From Diphasiastrum complanatum (Eukaryota > Streptophyta > Lycopodiopsida > Lycopodiales > Lycopodiaceae): a stretch of 64,000 nt of DNA. How positions within the stretch are numbered: position 1 is the stretch's first letter; the number at the start of each line of letters is the position of its first letter. Made by a program: the position numbers and the translations under genes. The DNA lies in NCBI GenBank assembly GCA_029204225.1, contig CM055094.1:71217223-71281222 (forward strand), written 5' to 3'. Positions 55,516-64,000 of the stretch are shown piece after piece. The notes under the pieces are model-generated. The model did no database searches, was not told the DNA's origin, and saw only the letters and a program-made list of their open reading frames with translations.

Positions 55516-58500
55516 AGTGATGGAGAGGGATCTCTTACGGTCTCTAGTTTCTTATCTACTCCTTTCGAGAAGGACGGCCTATGGTATATTGATAGTGGAG
55601 CCTCTTCACATATGTGTAGCTCCAAGGACTCTTTCTCTTCTATTGCACCTTATGATGGAGTCAAGAAATCAATATACACTGCAAATGATTTTGAATGTCC
55701 TATTGAAGGCATAGGGAACATTCCCTTGAAGCTTGCATCCTCTAAAGTTCTTTCTCTCTCTAAAGTTCTTTATGTACCCAAGCTTACCAAGAATCTTATT
55801 AGTGTTTACCAATTGCTTGATAAAATTCAATGTTGATACTTGCACTATCAAGAAGAATGATGAGATACTTGCATTAGGATCTAGATTTGGTGGCATCTAT
55901 AAACTAGATCCAAATGAGTATGTGAATGCTTGTAATGTTGCTCTTGTGAACAAGCTCTCTATGGAGGAATTATGGCATAGGAGGTTGGGACATCCCAACT
56001 ACAAATCCATGCTCTCTATGATCAAAGAAGCCAAAGCTATTGGCTTGCCAAAGTCACTCTCCAAGAAGATCAAGCCTTGTAGGCTTGTGCTATTGCTAAA
56101 TCTCACAAAAAGCCATTTACAAGATCTTCTATCAAAAGCAAGCATCCTTTGAAGTTAATCCACTCGGATGTGCATTTCTCATCAACTACAAGCAAGGCAG
56201 GAGCCACTTGTTTTGTTACTTTCATTGATGATTACACAAGATTCACTTGGATATATCTTCTTGCTTCTAAATCTATGGTGTTTGATCATTTCATTATTTT
56301 CAAAGCTTACATAGAGAAGCAATTCTCATTCAAGATTAAAGCTCTTAGAAGTGATGGAGGTGGTGAATATATCTCCAATAAATTTTAAGATTTTTGTGAG
56401 CTTGAAGGCATTAAAAGAGAGTTTTCTTGTGCCTACTCTCCATCTCAAGATGGAGTGGCCGATAGAAAGAATAGATCTCTATGTGAATGTGCAAAATCTA
56501 TGAGAATCGAGGCATCTTTGCCCAAATATTTTTGGGGAGAAGCTATTAATTGTGCAAATTATCTTTGCAATAGGCTCCCACATATAGCTCTTGGAGGAAA
56601 GTCACCATATGAAATCTTATTTTTGAAGAAGCCTAAGGTTGAACACCTTAGAGTTTTTGGATGCTCATGCTTTGTCCATATTCCCTTGGAAACAAGGAAC
56701 AAGGAAAATCCTAGTGCATGCAAAGGGATCATGGTTGGATACTCATCCACCAAGAAGGCCTATAGAGTCTTTATCCTCTCTACTTCTCAAGTTATTGAAA
56801 GTAGAGATGTTGTCTTTCATGAAGATCAACACTCATCTTTTGAAGAGGCCGAGATCAAGAAATCTATGGATGCATCATCAATTATTGATTTTGAAGACAA
56901 TCATGATGTGATGGGGTCGAGATTTGAAGAAGACTCTCCTCGGATTTTCTCACCAAGAAGATCCATGAGAGATAGATCCGAGCCTAAAAGGCTCTCATAT
57001 GTTGACAAAGGCAAACAAGTGGATCTTGATTCCACTAATTATGTTTTTTATGTCTCTCATGAAGAGCCAATGAATGTACAAGAGGCACTCAATACCAAGG
57101 AGTGGTATGATGCCATGAAGCAAGAGTATGATGCATTGATCACCAACAATACTTGGGAGCTTGTGGATCCTCCATCCAACAAGCATGTGATTGGTTGCAA
57201 GTGGGTATTTCGGATCAAGTTCAATCATGATGGCACCATCAACAAGCATAAAGCAAGATTATGTGCCAAAGGATTTGCTCAAATCCATGGTCTTGATTAT
57301 GAGGAGACCTTTTCACCCGTTGCAAAGATGGTGACAATAAGAATTCTTATTTCTCTTGCTTGTTTTTCAAGTGGAAGGTGTTTTAATTAGATGTATCCAA
57401 TGCTTTTCTAAATGGTTATCTTGAGGAGGAGATCTATATGAAACAACCTCAAGGATTCATCAAGGATGAGTCCAAAGTGTGCTTGCTCTTCAAAAGTCTT
57501 TATGGACTCAAGCAAGCACCAAGATCATGGTATTCAAGACTTAATTTTTTTCTTCTCTCACTAGGATTTACTCTTAGTGACTATGATCCTTCCATGTATC
57601 TAAAGTTTGTTGATAGCAATATTGTCATTCTTCTAATTTATGTTGATGACATTATTCTTTGTGGAAGTTGTATCAAGCTAGTTGATGAAACCAAGCTAGC
57701 ACTTGGATGTGAGTTTAAAATGCAAGATCTAGGAGAGATGCATTAGATCCTAGGCCTAGAAATTGATTTTTATGAAAATCATGTCTTTATATGCCAATCT
57801 AGATATGCTCACTCTATGTTAAAAAAATTCTATATGGAAAATTCTAAGAGCATAGATACTCCAATGGAGCAAATTGTAAAAGATCCTAATAAAGGTGATG
57901 AAAGATCCTTTGAGGACATCACACTTTTTAGGAGTCTTGTAGGCTCCTTGATTTGGCTTACCATTACTAGGCCCGATCTAAGTTTTTGTGTGCACAAATT
58001 GAGTGAATTTATGCAAGATCCTAAGATCCATCATTGGAAGATGGCCAAGAGGATTCTAAGATATGTATCTCCATCTTGTGATTATGGTCTACTCTATAAA
58101 AGTGAAGGTCTATCCATTATTGGCTACTCGGATTCGGACTTTGCAAGTGACAAGATGGATCGAAAGTCTATTAGTGCATACACTATCTTTCTTGGAGGCA
58201 ATCTAATATCTTGGCTTTCCAAAAAGCAAGATACTATATCTCTCTCTTCATGTGAGGCCGAGTACAAAGCACTCACTACAACTACCAAAGAAGTGCTTTG
58301 GATCAAGAGGTTATTAATGGAGCTAAAGTGCATCAAGGAGGATGATCTACCAAGATCAAGTGTGATAACATCTCGGCCCAAGCTCTTGCCAATAGTCCCA
58401 TATTTCATGCAAGAATCAAGCACATAGAAGTGGCACACCATTTTGTGAGAGAAAAGCTTATTGGAGGAGAAATCTATTTGGAGCATGTCAACTCATCCTC

Positions 58501-58605
58501 TTGTATTGCCGATCTACTCACCAAGCCTTTGAGCAAAAGTGCTTTCATCAAGCATAGATCTAATCTTGGAGTTATATCAAGATCAATGTTCAAATCTTCA
58601 TAGAT
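55516..58605 (+). pseudogene. Copia-2 Pol: protease, integrase, RT, RNase H (broken)
   Basis: Protease WYIDSGASSHM at about 55580-55615, then a frameshift near 55830. The pre-integrase region is ELWHRRLGHPNYKS. Another frameshift lies near 56090 in the CAIAKSH-like zinc-binding part. The integrase has HSDVH and RSDGGGEY, a stop at 56386, then GVADRKN, where the catalytic Glu is Asp. The RT is GCKWVFRIKF, a stop near 57388 just before DVSNAFLNG, KQAPRSW and YVDDIIL (about 57640). A further stop is at 57744. The RNase H is SDSDFASD, SSCEAEY, and after a frameshift near 58355 the CDN equivalent and ADLLTK. All domains are present in copia order but no long protein can be made. Confidence 0.93.
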
Positions 58606-58612
58606 AATTTTT

Positions 58613-58621
58613 TAGGAGGAG
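58613..58621 (+). other. Copia-2 polypurine tract
   Basis: AGGAGGAG directly before the 3' LTR TGTGAAG. Confidence 0.85.
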
Positions 58622-59358
58622 TGTGAAGAATTGAAAAAGATTATCTATGTTAGATATAGGGGTTTTATGTTTTTTACATCAAGCATCTAGGTGTAGGATG
58701 TTGATAGGAATAAATTTGGCATAGATGGCAAATTATGCATTTCCACTTGTAATGCCACTATTGAGCCAAAATAGAGTAAGAAGCTAAACACATGCCAATT
58801 AGAGTGTAGACAAGTGTAAAGCTTTTGTCTGATGAATTCCAAGAGGTCCAATAGGATTTAGAGGTGGAACCTTGTGAGGTCCAATAGGAAATTGAGGTGT
58901 GCTTGAATATAGTCCAATAGAATTAAGAGGTGCATGGATCGATGGTCCAATAGGATCAAGAGTTGAAAAAGTATGGTCCAATCATAGTTAAGCATAGTGG
59001 TAGCTCGTGGATCTACTAGTATCATTGTACTCCTCATTTTGGATCTAATTGATTTGGTGATTTGATGGATTTTGTGAGTTATTGGATTTCTAGCTTTCTC
59101 TCTCTACCCGAGAGCTCATAATGCTTTTTCTCTCTCTACCCGAGGAGAGCAGCTTGTTTTTACTTAGATTATTTTTTGAATACTTCCCACACGTGTGAGT
59201 GAGAGTTGGAAGTGATTGAATGCATGTAGTAGTGTGTTTTTGCCATAGAATCAAAGTTAGATCTTGAATCTCAATCTAGTCTTGATATTGGTGCATCTAC
59301 ACACCTTAGGAGATCACAAGTACATGTAGTGGACAATCCACACGTGTGAAATTCAACA
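58622..59358 (+). repeat. Copia-2 3' LTR, 737 bp
   Basis: TGTGAAGAATTG...ATTCAACA. It lacks the 307-base stretch of the 5' LTR. Confidence 0.93.
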
Positions 59359-60120
59359 GTCATCAATACATTGTGGTAGCCATAGATCATGTGACCAAGT
59401 GGGCGAAGGTGAAAGCTTTGCGTGATAACACAACTAAATCGATAACCGGGTATCTTATTAAGTAGGTGCTAGAGAAAGGGGGCTCCTTGCATGATTTTTT
59501 ACAACCAACGTTATGGCTAATCGCACTGCTTACAAGATATCCACAAGTTTTACACCTTTCCAATTGGTTTATGGTGTGGATGCTTTGATGCCTTACGAAT
59601 TTGTTTTGCCAACTTTGCTGGTATATGCTACTCATAATTTATGGCCGGATGAGATGCTACGAGAGTGATTACATGTTTTGGAGAAGTTCGAAGAACATTG
59701 TGGGTATGCTTATTGGTGAAACTGGATAGCTAAACAACATCAAGCATGATGATTTTTTGTGGTTAGTGATGTAACTCATGTATGAGTAACACGTCATTGA
59801 GTTTTTAGGGAAGTATATTAGTGGTTATTCTTTTGAGACCAAGATTTATTCATTTTGGGGAAGATCCATATTTGATCTTTATGATTGGGATTTTTGTTAG
59901 GGTAAGAGAATTTTATTTTCTGAATTCATGATTACGATTTGGTATTCTTAAGTCTGGAAGGGAATACTTTTCAGTTATGTAATACGATCTATTGTGAGAA
60001 AGAAATGGATGAGGATAATGTGCCAAGGCAACCTTGCCGACATCACCCTAGGCCAGTGATACGACAATTGAGAAAGAGTTTGGCGAACCTGTGAATTTTC
60101 AAGAGCTAATAAGGATTCAT
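59359..60120 (+). pseudogene. Ty3/gypsy copy B, right part: integrase remnant
   Basis: It continues the split integrase: YIVVAIDHVTKWAKVKALRDNT (rve core with its Asp) up to about 59460. Broken frames follow with FMVWMLMPYEFVLPT and MLRE-LHVLEKFEEHCGYAYW, which fit the C-terminal part of gypsy integrases. It fades after about 59700. The region 60000-60120 (DEDNVPRQPCRHHPRP) cannot be assigned firmly. Confidence 0.75.
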
Positions 60121-61384
60121 CAACAAGATATGATGGACAGTGGAAGAGAAGAACTGCAGGATTTTGCGGTTTGGAATAGGGAGTACATGCTGTTTGGAAT
60201 CAATGCGGTGTTACTCTAGTCAGTGGATTATTGGAATTCATTATGGTACTCTTCATCGCAGATAATGTGCACAACATTTTCGGATACTTTGTCATACTAC
60301 ATTTATGGATTATCTTTTTGGTTGATAACCAGAACATTATGGGTTGAATACTCTTGGTTGTAAATTTGATAATTACACTTCATTTAGTCATTTGACTTTG
60401 AATTATTGGGAATGTTTGTGTTATGAAATTAAAAAAAAAAAATGGGGAAAGAAGTAGGAAAAAAGGAATTAATGATGGGGAAAAAGGAAAACTCAAGGAC
60501 AATCTAACAGTACCGCTAACATGGTTTTGCAATGTTATTGGAATTATATTTTTACATTTTAAACATTATTGTAATTAGAAGTTACAGTGTTGAAGAGGAA
60601 TCTTAAGTTTTGTGATGGTAATATTTTATGGTTATTGGCAAAGTGTTATGTTATGGTTTTGTGATTTTAAAATTAATAGTAGTTGAAGTGTTTAAGAAAG
60701 TGACGGATACAAAGAGTAGGACGATTGTATCTTGACGTGTGGTACAGAGGAAGTTACCGCCACAATCCTTAATGACTTCAAAAGTACATTAAAAAAGGGT
60801 TATGTCAATAGAACGATTAGTATTGGAGTTAATTAATATCTTACAAAAATGGTGTAATACGTGTCCTCTTTTTTGGTGGTGTGAGAGGAGCTACTTATTA
60901 GCTATGAGTCTTAGGATAGATTAAAAGAAAACACTCGATGTTAAGGATGCACTTTGCGATTGATGTTGATTTTTTTCTGGTGAGTTGAGCGACAATTGCG
61001 AATACGATTCTGTGTTTGGATTAGAATTCTATCTATTTAAAATCTTCTGTATTAACGACGACTACTATAGCAATGGGGGGGAAGCTACCTAAATTCATAC
61101 GTCATTCCAAAGTTAATATCACTCTGATTCAAACCCATTTGGGTGAATTGAGGCTGGAACATTTGATGCATTTTCGCCCTAATAGGGTAGTTGAGGACGC
61201 AGCTGCAGAATTTGCTGTCAATTTTGGAGTTGTTGTGAATGGAAAATTTTCTACAAAGATTCAAAATGTTAATATAGAAATCACGGAAGTTCCACATTTC
61301 CTTAGCATGTCTTGTTTGACTCGTTAGTGTTGTTATTTGTGAAGATCAATAAGGTAAGAAGCGGGAACCCATCTTCAACTCTTC
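60121..61384. other. Unassigned sequence with a purine-rich tract
   Basis: It contains a long A/G tract at about 60429-60492 (A12TGGGGAAAGAAG...), which might be a gypsy polypurine tract. No LTR edge could be fixed. An 84-codon frame at 61073-61327, starting ATGGGGGGGAAG, has no motif I recognise; its confidence as a gene is low. Confidence 0.4.
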
Positions 61385-62043
61385 TCATTGGATCGAACTC
61401 TGCCACTTGTACCACAATGACACACAAGCCAAAAATCTTGATGAGTAAAAATTTCCTTTACCAAATGTCCCTTCTTTGAAAAATTTTCTACTCAAAGAAG
61501 TGATTGTGACATCAATTGATGACCCTATAATGGTTAAGTCCATATGCTCTTGAAATTTCTTGTTTAAAATATTCAATTCTTTCAAAACATCAACAAGCAT
61601 GTGCAAACAAAATTGGAAACAAAAATGCAAGCTCTATTGTACCAAAGGCCCACTTTTTTATTTTTCCAAATGTAAAGAATTGCAGGCATCTGTTTGACCA
61701 AGCGCTCCATGACTTCTCCCCTTGAGAGCCATCTTATTCCATGAATTCGAAGCACATGATGTGTCTCAAGATCCATAACCTCAAGTAAGTCCATCAACTC
61801 ATTGTTTCTCAATGTGGATTTGCTTATCCATGAATAAACTTTGTTGGCAAGCTTTTCTAAGAACATGATCTCAAGAAATGATTTTGAAGCATCACTTGCA
61901 GCTAATGCTTCACGATGTGCCACACAATGAACGTTGATTAGTTGAGGCACTTCATTTTTCAACATGTTAACCAAACCAATATCACATCCAATCATTGCAG
62001 ATGCACCATTAGCTGCAATGCCAACAAGTTTGTTTTGCTCCAA
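61385..62043 (-). pseudogene. hAT-type transposase remnant (ZNF862/ZMYM-like family)
   Basis: The minus-strand frame 62043-61582 reads GIAANGASAMIG, then LINVHCVAHREALAASD. This is the family's G-DGA--M-G then HC-AHR-AL motif around a catalytic Asp, which here reads Asn. A region around HGIRWLSRGEVMERLVKQMPAIL follows, typical of ZNF862-like hAT proteins. After a frameshift near 61600 the frame 61630-61385 continues with LVDVLKELNILNKKFQ. The BED finger and the C-terminal dimerisation domain are missing. It is dead through frameshift, truncation and the Asp-to-Asn change. The family call is firm at superfamily level only. Confidence 0.75.
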
Positions 62044-62642
62044 TCCCCATTTGCTTAATCATTAGAGGAGTTCTCAATATCAAAAAGACCCTTTAAGGAA
62101 TGCCATGTAGGATATACAAAAATATCAAAATAAATAAAACAATATTGTTTATTTGCTTGCACACACCACTCCCAAGGCCTCTCCAACTCCCAATGATCTA
62201 ACCACACTGTCTATAGTCACAGTTAAGAACTGTTAACAGTTCGCAGAATAACTTGACTAAATTCAAAAATATTCCCTCCATTGATTACGAAAAGGGCAAT
62301 ATTTTCACTGGATCTAGAATATGACCGCCATCCCCAAATTCGAATCAGAAAAAATTGCAAAATGTTTACATACGCATTCCTTCCACGAGAATGGAAATAT
62401 GAGCGCCAACTACCTATTGGAATGAAAAAATGAGCGGCATTTCCAAATTTGAATCAAGCATACAAGCATGGAGATTGGATTGATCGTACATACTATATAA
62501 TATAATCAAATATGAGTATTTTGTTTTGCTTCATAGAATCTGGTCATAGTATTTTGATGCAACTGATTACTCTATTATTTTTTTGATGATGACATTATAT
62601 CATCTACATGTGGATATCCCTGTTGATTTGGCACCTTTGTAG
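62044..62642. other. Unassigned sequence between divergent coding remnants
   Basis: It holds three diverged copies of a short phrase (AATATGACCGCC.., AATATGAGCGCC.., AAAATGAGCGGC.. with CC-AAATT-GAATCA after two of them) between about 62315 and 62455. The last 40 bases form a pyrimidine-rich acceptor for the next feature. Confidence 0.45.
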
Positions 62643-63973
62643 AGAAGAGGAGGCAAAGGAGTTCAAATATCTGCTGAAGATCGTTCTCGTTACAGGGCAG
62701 AAGGAAAGAAAAACGTGGATTTGTGGACAGATGGAACATTATATCCACAAGATCCAAGCACTTTGACACATCCCACATTCTCTTCAATAACTCATTTAGT
62801 TACATGGATATGCAATGGGCATAGTGGATTACTAGGATATTGTGAAAGATTGCAAAACCATGGAAAACAACTTTATATGAATAAAGTTCACTTTTTAGAA
62901 GGTGAGTTAATTCGGATATACTCTTATTGTCAGAATAGAGATTGTCATCTCCAAAAGACGTTAGAAGAAAATGAACAACTTAAAAAAAATAATGAATCAT
63001 TACAAAAGATAGCAATTAATATCAAATCAGAACTAGAGCAAATGCAATCAGTCTTACAGTCTATTCCTATTGAAAACTTACAATTACTGAAGGATGTGGA
63101 TTTGTTAAAGAAGAAGGCTGAAAGTAAGAAGCGAACGCGACAAAGTTGCAAGGATATTCAAACGCTTTCAAAAGGAGGTTATCGAAATAGAAGGATCCGT
63201 GCATTCAAGTAAGCATATTCTAAATTTTGTAAGTTTTTCAATGACATTTGGATTTAATTTCAGCTACGGTGATATTCTGTTAACTATCTGTTTTTTTTTG
63301 CAGATCTGCATTAGTAGCTCCTCGGAATATTAAAGACAATGCTTCATTAGGAATGTCATTGGGCACAATATTGACTTGAAAATCCACTGAGCGTATTATG
63401 ATGAACAATAGGATTTCAAATGTAAAGTGTAAAATAGCAGAGTCTTTGATGGTGGACATTCAAAATATTTTAGATAAGGCTATAGTTCAGGGTGCTTGTG
63501 ATTTTGCAGGTATTAGTAGGGAAGCATATGCAACAATATTTAAACTAATTAGAGAAGCTTTTAAGCAAGTTCAAATTAGAAAAGTCCCAATCCCTAGGAC
63601 ATACCACTTGAAGAAAGAGAGAAATACATTAAACATAGGTATGCGTAAGATCACTGGAATTCCATTACATATTGAGGAGGTGTATGAAACTGATGGAAGA
63701 TCGATATTCTATAATTCATCAAACAATTTATTTGTTGATCTAAATTACTTGCTGAGATACGTCGTCACATTCTATGATATAACCTATGAAAAGGTGAATG
63801 GCAAAATAATCATAGTACTTAAGTTAGATGAGTAAGAAATTGTGAAATGGAAGAAGATGGAAAGGGTTAGTATAACTCTCATGAATGGTGCTCTATCCCA
63901 AACATAGGACCAAGAAGATTTCAAATTCAATGTCCAGTCAGAAAATGATATATGGTGGTTGGCAGCGTTTCAG
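62643..63973 (+). pseudogene. Unrecognised two-exon coiled-coil reading frame, transposase-like architecture, runs off the window
   Basis: Exon 1 (62643-63208) follows acceptor CACCTTTGTAG and is open for 188 codons. It has a polar N-part (RRGGKGVQISAEDRSRY), DLWTDGTLYP, an aromatic/Cys segment (WICNGHSGLLGYC), a coiled coil at about 62950-63060 (LEENEQLKKNNESLQK) and a basic KKKAESKKRTRQSCK. The intron is 63209-63303 (GTAAGC...TTTTTTTTGCAG). Exon 2 (63304-63973) stays in the same frame to donor CAG|GTAACT but contains three stops: TGA 63377, TAA 63833, TAG 63905. Segments between them look constrained (DLNYLLRYVVTFYDITYEKVNGKIIIVLKLDE, MERVSITLMNGAL, ENDIWWLAAFQ). No frameshift is needed across about 440 codons. 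I do not recognise the family. The Asp after a hydrophobic strand and the following LMN strand recall DDE transposases, but that is inference. Confidence 0.5.
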
Positions 63974-64000
63974 GTAACTAGCCTCATTATTACATTACAT

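Larger units (their letters stand above)
53065..59358 (+). mobile_element. Copia-2: full-length, degenerate Ty1/copia element nested in gypsy B
   Basis: The plus-strand element has LTRs at 53065-54108 (1044 bp) and 58622-59358 (737 bp). The PBS TGATATCAGAGC (normally TGGTATCAGAGC) is at 54109. The polypurine tract AGGAGGAG is at 58613-58621. Target duplications GTCAT lie at 53060-53064 and 59359-59363. The 5' LTR has about 307 bases near 53294-53605 absent from the 3' LTR; otherwise they are similar. Gag and pol carry at least four frameshifts and several stops. It belongs to the same group as copia-1. Confidence 0.95.

Noticed and set aside
61073-61327. 84-codon frame as a host gene
   Set aside because: The ATG lies in a G run with no supporting promoter, intron or homology signal. 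It is left as unassigned.

Overview
The window looks like gene-poor intergenic DNA from the nuclear genome of a land plant, probably a seed plant with a large repeat-rich genome. The evidence is AT-rich sequence, GT-AG introns, Ty1/copia and Ty3/gypsy LTR retrotransposons primed by initiator tRNA-Met, CACTA-like and hAT-like DNA transposon remnants, and a decayed plant-specific double-AP2 (WRINKLED1-like) gene. No intact host gene is visible. Domain names come from motifs read by eye; no database search was possible, and the species is not assigned.

Layout. 1-8.6 kb: microsatellites, block Y1 (a 1.44 kb repeat holding an exon-like segment), a frameshifted CACTA-like transposase fragment, three exon-like pieces of an unrecognised gene whose intron holds a 145-bp tandem array, and the AP2 pseudogene (7.9-8.6 kb). 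8.6-12.85 kb: repeat X1 (with a hairpin cluster) joined to Y2. 13.1-18.8 kb: a copia RT scrap, an LTR with primer-binding site, 2.8 kb of non-coding purine-rich internal DNA, and gypsy copy A. 19-22.2 kb: simple repeats and blocks Z1, X3 and W1. 24.4-32.4 kb: copia and gypsy fragments, all on the minus strand. 32.5-34.1 kb: a fold-back hairpin and a decayed host-gene-like fragment. 34.4-37.8 kb: X2 and W2.

37.84-44.26 kb holds the best element: a nearly intact copia (copia-1, minus strand) with 655/646-bp LTRs, target duplication CATAC, PBS, polypurine tract, a 288-aa Gag and a 1026-aa Pol separated by one in-frame TAA. It sits in block W/Z. 45.4-51 kb: an LTR with PBS whose leader was hit by an internally deleted copia-4 (target duplication GTTCT), a perfect 144-bp CT tract, a plus-strand copia integrase fragment and a minus-strand copia 3' end. 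51-60.1 kb: gypsy copy B, split by a degenerate full-length copia-2 (plus strand, target duplication GTCAT). 61.4-62 kb: a hAT-type transposase remnant. 62.6-64 kb: a spliced, coiled-coil-containing reading frame that I do not recognise and that runs off the window.

Copia-1, -2, -4 and -5 belong to one related group: LTRs begin TGTGAA, Gag/Pol resemble each other, and Pol ends inside the LTR in copia-1, -4 and -5. Only copia-1 looks recent. The two gypsy copies share the same loss of RT/RNase H and the same internal stop, so they descend from an already defective ancestor. Most other breaks are decay, and several stops are of the kind C-to-T change at methylated sites would give.
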